Assembly: GCA_965215145.1 (NCBI GenBank)
Contig: OZ244038.1
Coordinates: 1,922,001 to 1,986,000, forward strand
DNA: 64,000 bases
DNA from: G965215145 sp965215145
Lineage (GTDB): Bacteria > Bacteroidota > Rhodothermia > Rhodothermales > JANQRZ01
Direction: 5' to 3'
The notes beneath the pieces are model-generated. The model searched no databases. It had not been told where the DNA came from and worked only from the letters and a program-made list of their open reading frames with translations. Position numbers and translations under genes: made by a program. Below, in pieces: positions 15,238 to 23,891 of this stretch. Numbering within the stretch: position 1 is the first letter of the stretch; each line of letters begins with the position of its first letter.

Positions 15238-16683
15238 ATGGCCGGTTCTCCAATGGCCGCTCGACGCGCCGCCCGCTCCCTCGCCTCGCTGAGTCGCTGG
15301 GACCTCGGCGTGCTCGCGTGGCTCGTCGTCTCGCGCCTCGCCGCCATCGCGCTCGTCTATCCCGACCGGGCGCGGATGTTCAACGGCGACGCCCCGCTCT
15401 ACGACGGGCTCGCGCGGGCGCTCCTCCGCGGCGAGTACGCCTACGCCCCCATGGGCCCGTTCGCCGACGCGATCCGGCCGCCGGGCTTCCCCGCCTTCAT
15501 CGCCGCCAACTACGCCGTGCTCGGGGGGGACTTCCTCTGGCCGATCCTCTGGAACGCCCTGTTCGTCGCGGCGGTCTACCTCGGCGTGCGGGCGCTGGTG
15601 GCGCGGGCGGGGGAGCGGCTGCACCCGGCCGTCGGGGTCGTCTTCGGGCTCGACCTCGCGTGGCTGCTCTACAGCAAGGAGCTCGTGCCGGAGCCGCTGT
15701 TCACGGCGCTCCTGCTCGGCGGCGTGCTCCTCCTGCTGCGGGGGACGGGGCGGCGAGCGCTGGGGGAGGGGCGGCGGCTGGCGCTCGTCGGGGCGGCGGG
15801 GCTCGTGCTGGGGCTGGCGGCGCTGGTGAAGCCCATCGCGCTCTACCTCCCCGCCGTGCTCGTCGCGTACCTCGTCGGGTGGGCTATCAAGGATCGGTGG
15901 GGGTGGCGCTCGGCGGTGCTCCGTGCGGCCGTGCTCGTGGTCGGGTTCGGGGTGATGGTGGGGCCGTGGGTCGCGCGGAATGCCGCCGTCCACGGCAGCG
16001 CGACGTTCACGTCCGTGCAGGCCGGCAACCTCCTCGGCGGCCACGCCGCCTTCGTCCACGCCGACGCCGAGGGGCTCACCCACTTCGGAGCGAAGGGGCA
16101 GTTGGAGCGTGAGGTCGAGCGGCGGCTCGCGGCGGAATTCGGCTCGGTCGGGGCAGCGCCGTATGCGGCGCTGGAGGCGGCGCGCGCCGACGTGGCGCGG
16201 GGGGTCCTGGCGGCGCACCCGTTCCTCTACCTCAAGGCCATCCTCCGCGGCGTCGCCGTGACGCTGTTCGACCCCGGCCGGCTCGTCTTCAACCGGACGT
16301 TCCCCGCCGAGGACCCCGAGGCCATCGGGCTGACGGACACGCTGGCACGCGACGGGCTCTGGGGTACGTTCCGGCACCTCCTGAGGAAAAACCCGGCGCA
16401 GACGATTCCGCTGCTGCTCTACCTCGGCTTCCTCGGCGCCGTCGTGCTCGTGGCGGGGGCCGGGGTGGGGCCGGCCTTCCGGCGGGCGCCGCGCGTGGCG
16501 TGGCTGTGCCTCCTCGTCGGCGGCTACCTGCTCGCCCTCGGCGGGCCGCACGGGTACGCCCGGTTCCGGCTCTACGTGTTCCCCTTCCTCCTCGTCGCCG
16601 TCCACTTCGGCGCGACGTGGCTGGCGGCGCGGTGGCGGGGCCGTCGGGCTCGGACCCCCGGAGGTAGCGCGGCGTTGGGTTAG
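15238..16683 (+). CDS. GT39/ArnT-like membrane glycosyltransferase
   Basis: About 481 residues with ten or more predicted transmembrane helices. The first luminal loop RMFNGDAPLYDGLAR carries the acidic residue expected of the dolichyl-phosphate-mannose/ArnT-like superfamily, whose members transfer a sugar from a polyprenyl-phosphate donor to lipid or protein outside the inner membrane. A soluble loop lies in the C-terminal half (about 255-350). Donor and acceptor cannot be told from the sequence. Start choice among GTG 15226, ATG 15238 and ATG 15253 is open. I prefer 15238 because it leaves a basic n-region before the first helix. Confidence 0.7.
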   Translation: MAGSPMAARRAARSLASLSRWDLGVLAWLVVSRLAAIALVYPDRARMFNGDAPLYDGLARALLRGEYAYAPMGPFADAIRPPGFPAFIAANYAVLGGDFLWPILWNALFVAAVYLGVRALVARAGERLHPAVGVVFGLDLAWLLYSKELVPEPLFTALLLGGVLLLLRGTGRRALGEGRRLALVGAAGLVLGLAALVKPIALYLPAVLVAYLVGWAIKDRWGWRSAVLRAAVLVVGFGVMVGPWVARNAAVHGSATFTSVQAGNLLGGHAAFVHADAEGLTHFGAKGQLEREVERRLAAEFGSVGAAPYAALEAARADVARGVLAAHPFLYLKAILRGVAVTLFDPGRLVFNRTFPAEDPEAIGLTDTLARDGLWGTFRHLLRKNPAQTIPLLLYLGFLGAVVLVAGAGVGPAFRRAPRVAWLCLLVGGYLLALGGPHGYARFRLYVFPFLLVAVHFGATWLAARWRGRRARTPGGSAALG

Positions 16684-16714
16684 GCGCCCCTCTCAAACTC
16701 CCCGCCCCTCCGTC

Positions 16715-18085
16715 ATGCCTGACCTGTCCGTCGCCGGCCCGTCCCGCGAAGCCTCCGAGGTCTACCGCTCCCCCGCCGAGGTTGCCCGCCTCGTCGGCGA
16801 CGAGGCCGAGCCCTTCGGCAGCCTTGACGATGCCGAGCTCGGCCCGCTCCTCGACCGGATCGGCGACGCCGAGGTCGTCTGCCTCGGCGAGGCCACGCAC
16901 GGCACGAGCGAGTTCTACCGGATGCGGCAGCGGATCACCCGAGCCCTGATTCGCCACAAGGGGTTCACCGTCGTCGCCGCCGAGGCCGACTGGCCCGACG
17001 CCGCGCGCGTGGACGCCTACGTCCGCCACCGCGACCGCGAGGCCCGCTCCGAGTGGGAGGCGTTCGGGCGGTTCCCGACGTGGATGTGGCGCAACGCCGA
17101 GGTGCTCGCGTTCGTCGAGTGGCTCCGGGACTGGAACGCCGAGCGCGGCGAGGCCGAGCGCACCGGGTTCTACGGGCTCGACCTCTACAGCCTCTACACC
17201 TCCATCGGCGAGGTGCTCGGCTTCCTGGAGGGGCGGGACGACGAGCTCGCGGGGGTGGCCCGCGCGCGCTACGCCTGCCTCACCCCCTTCGCTGCCGACC
17301 CCGCCGAGTACGGCGCCGCCGTCGTGAGCCAGCGCTACCGCGACTGCGAGGCCGAGGCCGTGGCGATGCTCCGGGACCTCCTCCGCGAGCGGATGGAGCG
17401 GGACGCCGCCGAGGAGGGGATCTTCGACGCGACGCAGAACGCCCGCGTCGTCCGCGACGCCGAGCGGTACTACCGCTCGATGTTCTACGGCGACGTCTCG
17501 TCGTGGAACCTCCGCGACACCCACATGGTCGAGACGCTGAAGGCCGTGCGCCGCTTCCGGGGGGAGGCGGGTGCCCCGGCGAAGGCCGTCGTGTGGGCGC
17601 ACAACTCCCACGTCGGCGACGCCGCGGCCACGGAGATGGGGCGGCGCGGGGAGGTCAACGTCGGCCACCTCTGCCGGCGCGAGTACGGCGACGGCGCCTA
17701 CCTCGTCGGGTTCGGGACGCACGCGGGCACCGTCTGCGCCGCCTCGGGCTGGGGCGAGCCCGTCGAGACCAAGCGGGTCCGGCCGTCGCACTCGGAGAGC
17801 TACGAGCGGCTGAGCCACGAGAGCGGCGCCGAGCGCTTCCTCCTCCCGCTCCGCCACGGCTCCGACGCCCTCCGCCACGAGCTCGGGCGCCCCCGGCTCG
17901 AGCGCGCCATCGGCGTGATCTACCGGCCGGAGACGGAGCTCCAGAGCCACTACTTCCCGGCCGTCCTCCCCGAGCAGTTCGACGAGTGGGTCTGGTTCGA
18001 CGAGACGGAGGCCGTCCGGCCGCTGGGGCGGAGCCGGGCGCCCGCGCTCCCGCAGCGCCACCCCTTCCGCCTCCTCGCCGACTGA
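16715..18085 (+). CDS. Erythromycin esterase family hydrolase
   Basis: A 456-residue soluble protein of family PF05139. The conserved block LGEATHGTSEFYRMR (about 57-71) holds the Glu and His of the catalytic centre. A second block, VWAHNSHVGDA (about 292-302), and late motifs such as SHSESYE match the succinoglycan-biosynthesis/EreA-like hydrolases. Most members are not resistance enzymes and the natural substrate is unknown. A CU-rich leader precedes the ATG. The next gene starts 4 bp after the stop, so the two are probably an operon. Confidence 0.88.
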   Translation: MPDLSVAGPSREASEVYRSPAEVARLVGDEAEPFGSLDDAELGPLLDRIGDAEVVCLGEATHGTSEFYRMRQRITRALIRHKGFTVVAAEADWPDAARVDAYVRHRDREARSEWEAFGRFPTWMWRNAEVLAFVEWLRDWNAERGEAERTGFYGLDLYSLYTSIGEVLGFLEGRDDELAGVARARYACLTPFAADPAEYGAAVVSQRYRDCEAEAVAMLRDLLRERMERDAAEEGIFDATQNARVVRDAERYYRSMFYGDVSSWNLRDTHMVETLKAVRRFRGEAGAPAKAVVWAHNSHVGDAAATEMGRRGEVNVGHLCRREYGDGAYLVGFGTHAGTVCAASGWGEPVETKRVRPSHSESYERLSHESGAERFLLPLRHGSDALRHELGRPRLERAIGVIYRPETELQSHYFPAVLPEQFDEWVWFDETEAVRPLGRSRAPALPQRHPFRLLAD

Positions 18086-18089
18086 GGCC

Positions 18090-18995
18090 GTGCCGCCAGC
18101 CCGCCGCGCGCTCGCCCTCCTCCTCGGCGCCGTCGCCGTCGCCGCCTGCCTCCCCGCCGACCGCTCCGTGCCCGGACGCCCCGACCCGCTCCCCCCACCT
18201 CCCGACGGCGCCCTCCGGGTGATGAGCTTCAACGTCCGCGTGGACCGCGGCGCCGGCCCCGACGGCTGGGAGGCCCGCCGGGACGACGTGGCCGAGACCG
18301 TCCGCCGCTACCGCCCCGACCTCCTCGGCGTGCAGGAGCCGCTGCGGCACCAGCTCGACGACCTCGAGGAGCGGCTGCCCGGCTACGGCTGGATCGGGGA
18401 GGGGCGGCGGGGGGAGGGCGACGGCGAGTTCGCCCCCGTGTTCTACCGGGAGGACCGGCTCCGCGTGCTCGACGCCGGCACGTTCTGGCTCTCGCCGCGG
18501 CCCGACCGCCCCGGCTCGCGGTTCTGGGACGCGGCCTACCCCCGCGTCGCCACCTGGGGGCGGCTCGAGGACCGGCAGAGGGGCGGCACCCTCGTCCTCC
18601 TCAACACCCACCTCGACCACCTCGGCGCCTTCGCCCGCCGCCGCTCGGCCCGCCTCCTCCTGGACCGCCTCGAAGCCCTCGCCGACGACGGCGCCGTCGT
18701 CCTCACCGGCGACCTCAACGCGACGCCGGGCTCGGCGCCCGTCGCCATCCTCACGGGGAACACCCGGCTCCCCCTCCGCGACCCGTTCGCGGACGACGTC
18801 GTCGACCGGTACGGGCCGGCGGGGACGTTCACCGGCTTCGGCGATGCGCCGGACCACGCGCCCCGGATCGACTACGTCCTGCTCGGGCCGGGCCTGCGCG
18901 CCGTCCGCGCCGCCACGGTCGCCGACCGGCCGGGCGGGCCGGCGCGGGCGCCGTCGGACCACCGCCCCGTCGTGGTGGACGTGGTCGCCAGGTGA
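18090..18995 (+). CDS. Endonuclease/exonuclease/phosphatase family lipoprotein
   Basis: A 301-residue protein beginning at GTG 18090. The signal peptide ends in a lipobox with Cys near residue 20 (AVAAC), so it is probably anchored in the envelope. The EEP fold is clear: VMSFNVRVD at the start, DLLGVQEP with the catalytic Glu, NTHLDH, TGDLNATPGS, IDYVLLG and the final SDHRPV with the catalytic His. Family members cleave phosphodiesters or phosphomonoesters in nucleic acids, inositols or lipids. The substrate is unknown. The TGA stop lies inside a degenerate 28-bp palindrome shared with the convergent next gene. Confidence 0.88.
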   Translation: MPPARRALALLLGAVAVAACLPADRSVPGRPDPLPPPPDGALRVMSFNVRVDRGAGPDGWEARRDDVAETVRRYRPDLLGVQEPLRHQLDDLEERLPGYGWIGEGRRGEGDGEFAPVFYREDRLRVLDAGTFWLSPRPDRPGSRFWDAAYPRVATWGRLEDRQRGGTLVLLNTHLDHLGAFARRRSARLLLDRLEALADDGAVVLTGDLNATPGSAPVAILTGNTRLPLRDPFADDVVDRYGPAGTFTGFGDAPDHAPRIDYVLLGPGLRAVRAATVADRPGGPARAPSDHRPVVVDVVAR

Positions 18996-19019
18996 GGGCG
19001 TATTGCGATACGCCGCTAC
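18992..19019. repeat. 28-bp palindrome, copy 3 (degenerate), supplies two convergent stops
   Basis: GTGAGGGCG, core TATTGCGATA, CGCCGCTAC. Each arm differs slightly from the consensus. TGA at 18993-18995 ends the plus-strand endonuclease-like gene, and TAG read on the minus strand from 19018 to 19016 ends the phospholipase-D gene. One element thus terminates both reading frames. Confidence 0.85.
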
Positions 19020-20233
19020 GGGTGCTCCGGGCTCGTAGAACCCCCGTGAGTGAGACGCTCCAACGACGGGTCGGGCAGGCGCCGGACCCGCGAGGCGTCG
19101 GGGGCGACGACGTGGGAGAGCGCGTGCGCCGCGGCGTACCCCGCCCGCCGCCACGCCGGCCACCCCGCGACGGTCTCCTCCGTGACCCGCACGCTCCGCC
19201 CGACCGCCTCCGCGAAGTGCTCGGCCAGCCCCCGCGCCACGGCCGCCCCCTCGACCAGCACCGCGACCTCCTGGTTGTAGCGCTGCCCCCACCGGTCGGC
19301 GTTGTACGAGCCGACGATGCTGCACCGCCCGTCGGCCACGAAGTACTTGGCGTGGAGGATGACGCCCTGCATCTCCCACAGCCGGACGCCGGCGTCGAGG
19401 AGCCGGCGGTAGAGCCGTCGGCCGGCCCACCGCACCGGCGGCACGTCGGTCTTCCCCGCCGTCAGCACCCGGACGTCCACGCCCCGCCGGGCCGTCGCCA
19501 GCAGCTCCTCCAGGATGGGGCCGGGGGGGATGAAGTACGGCGACGAGTACAACACCTCCCGTTCGGCTCCCGCGATCAACTCGCACAGCGCGTGGTCGAG
19601 CTCGCCGACCCTCTCGCGGAGGTCGAGCTGGAGGACGCGCAGGGTGAGGTCGCCGGCCGGGGGGGGCGGGTCGAAGAGCGTGCGGTCGAGGTCGGTGGTG
19701 TCGTCGAGGGTCTCGAGGAAGACCGCCGCGAGGTCCCGCACGGCGGGGCCGTCGACGCGCATCATCATGTCGAAGAACGCCTCCGGGCCGGGGCCGCCGA
19801 ACTTCATCGAGACGTTCCGGCCGCCGCAGAACACCGGCCCCCGGTCCACGAGGAAGATCTTCCGGTGGTCGCGGTGGACGCCGAGGGGGGTGACCTTGTT
19901 CGAGTACGGCTTGAGGGCGAGGAGCGGGTTGTACCAGAACGCCCAGCCGCCGGCCGCGCGCAGCCCCTCGACGTGGCGGTCCTTGAGCGCCTTCGAGCCG
20001 AACCGGTCGATCATCAGGACCACGTCGCAGCCGCGCCGGGCGGCGCCCTCCAGCGCGCGGAGCACCTGCTGCCCGGCGGCGTCCGGCTGGAAGATGTACG
20101 TCTCGATCCAGACCCGCTCGCGGGCGCCGTCGATGGCGTCGAGGAGCGCCTGGAACGAGTGGTCGCCGCTGGGGAGGAGGCGGCAGCGGTTGCCGGTGCT
20201 GACCCGGGGGACGCGCTCGGGTGATTCGGACAT
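19016..20233 (-). CDS. Phospholipase D-family protein, cardiolipin synthase-like
   Basis: A 405-residue protein with two HKD motifs, HRKIFLVDRG (about 121-130) and HAKYFVADG (about 297-305). Each supplies the His and Lys used for phosphatidyl transfer. Bacterial cardiolipin synthases of this type join two phosphatidylglycerols or a phosphatidylglycerol and a phosphatidylethanolamine. No N-terminal membrane helix is seen, unlike ClsA, so it is closer to ClsB/ClsC. The HKD family also includes nucleases, but length, the QPDAAGQQVLRAL region and SPYFIPP favour cardiolipin synthase. The start is ATG at 20233. Confidence 0.85.
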   Translation of the reverse strand: MSESPERVPRVSTGNRCRLLPSGDHSFQALLDAIDGARERVWIETYIFQPDAAGQQVLRALEGAARRGCDVVLMIDRFGSKALKDRHVEGLRAAGGWAFWYNPLLALKPYSNKVTPLGVHRDHRKIFLVDRGPVFCGGRNVSMKFGGPGPEAFFDMMMRVDGPAVRDLAAVFLETLDDTTDLDRTLFDPPPPAGDLTLRVLQLDLRERVGELDHALCELIAGAEREVLYSSPYFIPPGPILEELLATARRGVDVRVLTAGKTDVPPVRWAGRRLYRRLLDAGVRLWEMQGVILHAKYFVADGRCSIVGSYNADRWGQRYNQEVAVLVEGAAVARGLAEHFAEAVGRSVRVTEETVAGWPAWRRAGYAAAHALSHVVAPDASRVRRLPDPSLERLTHGGSTSPEHP

Positions 20234-20297
20234 CGGTACAGGGCACGGGCGCGCTGAAGGTAGCCTCCCCGGCCGACTTGTTTCCTGCTATCAGCCC

Positions 20298-20334
20298 AAA
20301 CCCCCCTCTCGGGTGCGAGTGTGCGGGGGGCTTT
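20298..20334 (-). terminator. Likely terminator of the M43 protease gene
   Basis: Reading the minus strand just past the stop, CCCCCC pairs with GGGGGG across an inner CTCG/CGAG stem, and TTT follows. The flanking AAA and TTT are symmetrical, so it may work in both directions. It sits in the 99-bp gap before the phospholipase-D gene. Confidence 0.6.
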
Positions 20335-23300
20335 ACCGGACGACGGTGAACTTGCGCGACGCGACGGCGGGCGGACCGCCCCCAGGCAGAGCAGACGCAC
20401 GGAGGACGTAGACCCCGCTCGGCAGCGCTGAAGCGGTGAGGTCCAGCCAAGCCTGCCCCGGCTCTACCGTCACCTCGGAGGCTGTCAGCACGCTCCGCCC
20501 GAGAACGTCGAACACCTCGATGCGCACGTCTATGGGCTCTGGTGCGGCCAAGCCCAAGCGGAGCGCCCCACTTGTCGGGTTCGGCACGAGTGCGGTGATC
20601 GCGAGCGGGGGCGACGGCGTCTCAGCTTCACCCCCAGCACTCGCTGAGGCTGTGGGGGCTGACGCAGCAGTCCCGGCCGGACCCGCTGCCATCAGCACGT
20701 CGAGGTCGTCCCGGAAGGCACGGAGCCCCTCGACCTCCTCGGGTCTGAGTGTGGCGCCGAAGGTGACGAGGAGAGAGTCTACGAGGGCTGCCGACTCTTC
20801 GCGCCGCCCCAGCCCATCGTAGGCCGTCGCGCGGGCGACGCCGAGGGCGAGACGATGCTCGTCCTCCGAGAGCTGAGTATCGTATAGAGCGGCGAGTCCC
20901 AAAGCCTCTGGGTAATCCTCGGAGGCGACGGCTGCCTCCACGAGACCACGGGCGGCGCGGGCCGCCGCATCATACTCCAGCCCGGTCGCCAGGGGGAGGC
21001 GTGCGGCCCACGCTGCGAGCGCGAGCCGGTTCAGCAGCCCCTCACCGAGTACGTCCTCTGCGTCACGGGCAGTGAGGGCGGCAAGCGCGCGTGCATCCTG
21101 CTCGGTCGTCGCCGTGGCGATCGGGCTGAGGAGGCGATTCCGGAGGGCGGCCATCCAGGCTTGTAGCCACGTCGAGGGCGTGGCGGAGGAGGACGGCTTG
21201 GCAGAGGGGCCGCCCGCTGCCAGCACCGCCATAGATGGGCTCGGCTGGCTCGGCGCGCTCCGGCCTCCACAGCACCCCCCGCCGACGGGCGGTTCGTAGC
21301 CCGAGTCGCCGGTCAGATCAGCCGTCAAGGCGTGGTCGAAAACGACGGGGCCGTTGAAGAGGTCAGGAGTCGGTGGGGCACCCCAGTAGTTCCCCCTCGC
21401 CGGCACCGGGGTACCCCCAAGGTTGTTCACGGCAAAGGTGGACGGGGTAGGGCCGCGCAACAGGGTGTTCTCGTGGCCCTGAAGATCGACGGCCGGCGTG
21501 TCCTGGGCGTATTGGTCGCCCAGCCAGGCGAACCCTCCTGCAAGCACGCGCACGGCGTCGCCGCTGCTGCTGGTGATCCGGTTGCGCGCGCCTGGCCCCG
21601 AGTCCAGAGCACTCGTCCAGAGTGTAGCATCGTCATGGATGAGGACGCCGTGGGAGGAGCCGGCGCTCCCGCTACCTTCGATGACGGTGGCCGAGAAGGG
21701 GTCGAGGCGAGCGTGTGGAAGAAGGAAGAGGCTGTGAAGCGCGCTGTTTTCGATCGTAGAGTGAGTGAGTCCGACGACGGCGTCCCGTGCGACAAGGCCA
21801 TACTCATTCCCCGAGAGGAGGGCGTTGTCTACGCTCACCGTGCTCTGACCGCCCTCCCAGTCCGTCATCACGTGCAGGCCCGCGCCGGAGCCCGTGACCG
21901 TCGTGTTCTGGACTGTCACGTTCTGGGCGCTGATGGTGAGACCAGCCTCCGCCGCCCCCTCGATGTGGACGTGGTCGAGAGTGGCGTCATCAGCGTAGAG
22001 GTAGACGGAGCCCCACGGCAGGGCAGGGTCACGCGGCTGAATCTGCAGCGGTCCATCGGCACTTCCAACGAGGGTGAGCCCGTCGTTGTAGAAGAGGAGG
22101 TCACTGTCCTCCCCAAGCCGGAAGGTCGTGGGCACTTCTACGGCGGGCAATGTCACGGAGCCTGCATCGGCCTCCACGATGACTTGAACGGAGAGGCCGG
22201 TCTCAAGAACAGTCCCTAGCCCATTATTCCAAGCGCCTTGATTCGAAATGCGCAGGCTCTGACCATCGGAAATCAGGAGGCGACCGAAGAGATCAAGACG
22301 CGAATCAGCACCTGAAACAGCAACACCTCCATTGGCTGTGACCTCACCCCAGAGGAAGAGAGAGCTTCCGCTGAGGACGCTCACGTCGCCTGAGACAACG
22401 AGCGAACCTGAAGATCCCGAGGTCATAAAGGCGCCGTCGGTGAGAGAGACATTTCCGGCAATGATGGCAGAAGAGTCCCACGCAGCGACACTGACCTGTG
22501 AGTCTCCTGAGACTGAAAGCGATGAACTGCCTGCGAAGAGTATGCCACTCCCAATATCGAGAGAGCTCGACTCTCTTACGATGACGGAGTCACTGACAGA
22601 CATTATTTGCTGTTGTGAGATGTAATCAGTATATTGTGAACCTATATGGAAAGCACTTCCACCGCTTAGCGTTATTTGGTCTGGAGTAATAGAATGTTCA
22701 TGACGACGAAGCTCTAAGTGACTACCACGGCGTAAATGGAAATTGGTGACTCCACTGAAGTCGGCTCCGCCTGTAACTACAAGTTTAGATCCAGCGTCTA
22801 GAGTGAGGTTACCCAAAAATTCTACTTCAGCGCCATTTAATATATAAATATAGTCATCTGTAAAAGTATGATCTACATATGTAAGAGATTCAGATCGGGC
22901 ATCTATGATGGTCGGCTGTGATGTACCTAGTAGCGGTCTGTAGTGAGTTCGCATGCGAATCATTCTTTCCATTTGACCTTGAGAAAATCTATCGGAACAC
23001 AATGATGAACCATAATTCATGAAGTTATCTATCGGATCCAGCCCAGACAGATCTTCACAGCTATCTTGTGGATCACAATTATTTGAATGATTAGGCGCTT
23101 TGTGAACGGGGGTATCAGCGACCTCATCATCTTCGCTACAACCGTTGTGAAAGCCATGATCGCTTCTTCCCCAAGTATGGTATAAACCCATATAATGTCC
23201 TGTTTCATGCGTACTTATGTCTTCGCGTTCATCATTAGGGGTATATTGATCAGATATTAATTCGTGGCCAACCCAGAATCCATCGGTAGGGGTCCCAGAG

Positions 23301-23737
23301 GCAGGAGGCAGAGAAGAGGCACCACCGCTGCCATTATAAAGGAAGGAAACAATATAGAAATTAAGGTATTTCCTAGTATCTGCATGAAGTGCATATTGTA
23401 CTTCATCGCCGAAATTGTTATACCAATATTCATTATATATTCTACTAACTCCCAGCGTATAGAACGACATGTTGGAAGCGCTAAATTCCCAGTTTAGCTT
23501 ATCAATCTCGGCTTCTAGTTCAGCATCGCTGACGTTGCCATAAGTCCCGTCGTGAATCACGTGGAAGACGACTGGAACAGGGAGAAAGTTGGAAGGGGCA
23601 GGCAAGCCTTGGCCCTCCGCTAATGGAATTTCAGTTTCTTCCGTTCCACACGTCCAACCAGACTCTTGAGCGAGCACATGGCCGCTACTGAAGAAGCAAA
23701 GGGAGGCGATGAGCAAACGGCGTGGAAGAGCAAACAT
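20333..23737 (-). CDS. Secreted M43 (pappalysin-like) metalloprotease with beta-helix region and T9SS sorting domain
   Basis: A 1134-residue protein. The signal peptide ends near GHVLAQ. A zinc metalloprotease domain follows (about 40-270), with the extended motif HETGHYMGLYHTW near 176, a Cys-rich loop (CSEDDEVADTP), and the Met-turn NFMNYG near 238. Together these mark MEROPS family M43 of the metzincins. The middle (about 290-830) is a chain of short Val/Ser/Gly-rich beta repeats typical of right-handed beta-helices. A helical part and a type A C-terminal sorting domain (LVPNPTSGAL, FDVLGRSV, SGVYVLRA) end the protein. The protease-coding 5' part (about 22600-23500) is much richer in A+T than the rest, suggesting recent acquisition or fusion. 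I chose ATG 23737 for its signal peptide. Confidence 0.88.
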   Translation of the reverse strand: MFALPRRLLIASLCFFSSGHVLAQESGWTCGTEETEIPLAEGQGLPAPSNFLPVPVVFHVIHDGTYGNVSDAELEAEIDKLNWEFSASNMSFYTLGVSRIYNEYWYNNFGDEVQYALHADTRKYLNFYIVSFLYNGSGGASSLPPASGTPTDGFWVGHELISDQYTPNDEREDISTHETGHYMGLYHTWGRSDHGFHNGCSEDDEVADTPVHKAPNHSNNCDPQDSCEDLSGLDPIDNFMNYGSSLCSDRFSQGQMERMIRMRTHYRPLLGTSQPTIIDARSESLTYVDHTFTDDYIYILNGAEVEFLGNLTLDAGSKLVVTGGADFSGVTNFHLRRGSHLELRRHEHSITPDQITLSGGSAFHIGSQYTDYISQQQIMSVSDSVIVRESSSLDIGSGILFAGSSSLSVSGDSQVSVAAWDSSAIIAGNVSLTDGAFMTSGSSGSLVVSGDVSVLSGSSLFLWGEVTANGGVAVSGADSRLDLFGRLLISDGQSLRISNQGAWNNGLGTVLETGLSVQVIVEADAGSVTLPAVEVPTTFRLGEDSDLLFYNDGLTLVGSADGPLQIQPRDPALPWGSVYLYADDATLDHVHIEGAAEAGLTISAQNVTVQNTTVTGSGAGLHVMTDWEGGQSTVSVDNALLSGNEYGLVARDAVVGLTHSTIENSALHSLFLLPHARLDPFSATVIEGSGSAGSSHGVLIHDDATLWTSALDSGPGARNRITSSSGDAVRVLAGGFAWLGDQYAQDTPAVDLQGHENTLLRGPTPSTFAVNNLGGTPVPARGNYWGAPPTPDLFNGPVVFDHALTADLTGDSGYEPPVGGGCCGGRSAPSQPSPSMAVLAAGGPSAKPSSSATPSTWLQAWMAALRNRLLSPIATATTEQDARALAALTARDAEDVLGEGLLNRLALAAWAARLPLATGLEYDAAARAARGLVEAAVASEDYPEALGLAALYDTQLSEDEHRLALGVARATAYDGLGRREESAALVDSLLVTFGATLRPEEVEGLRAFRDDLDVLMAAGPAGTAASAPTASASAGGEAETPSPPLAITALVPNPTSGALRLGLAAPEPIDVRIEVFDVLGRSVLTASEVTVEPGQAWLDLTASALPSGVYVLRASALPGGGPPAVASRKFTVVR

Positions 23738-23891
23738 GACGATACTCAGGGGCAAGAGCGGGCAGTAGACGGATGATACGGCAACGTGACTCGTAACACC
23801 AAGTGGCAGACTCGTTGCCGAGGAGCTTGCTTTGAGAGCAGGGGCAGGTTATTATCTGCACGGCCCCAATCTACCCACGAGGACCCCGACG
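23738..23891. other. Divergent promoter region between two secreted-protein genes
   Basis: 154 bp of intermediate base composition between the M43 gene (minus) and the FG-GAP gene (plus). A TTTG at 23832-23835 followed about 20 bp later by an AT-rich TATTATCTG at about 23851 loosely resembles the Bacteroidota -33/-7 promoter. The match is imperfect. Confidence 0.3.

Noticed and set aside
16715..18085. Macrolide resistance gene
   Set aside because: Membership in the erythromycin-esterase family does not imply drug hydrolysis, and nothing in the context suggests resistance.
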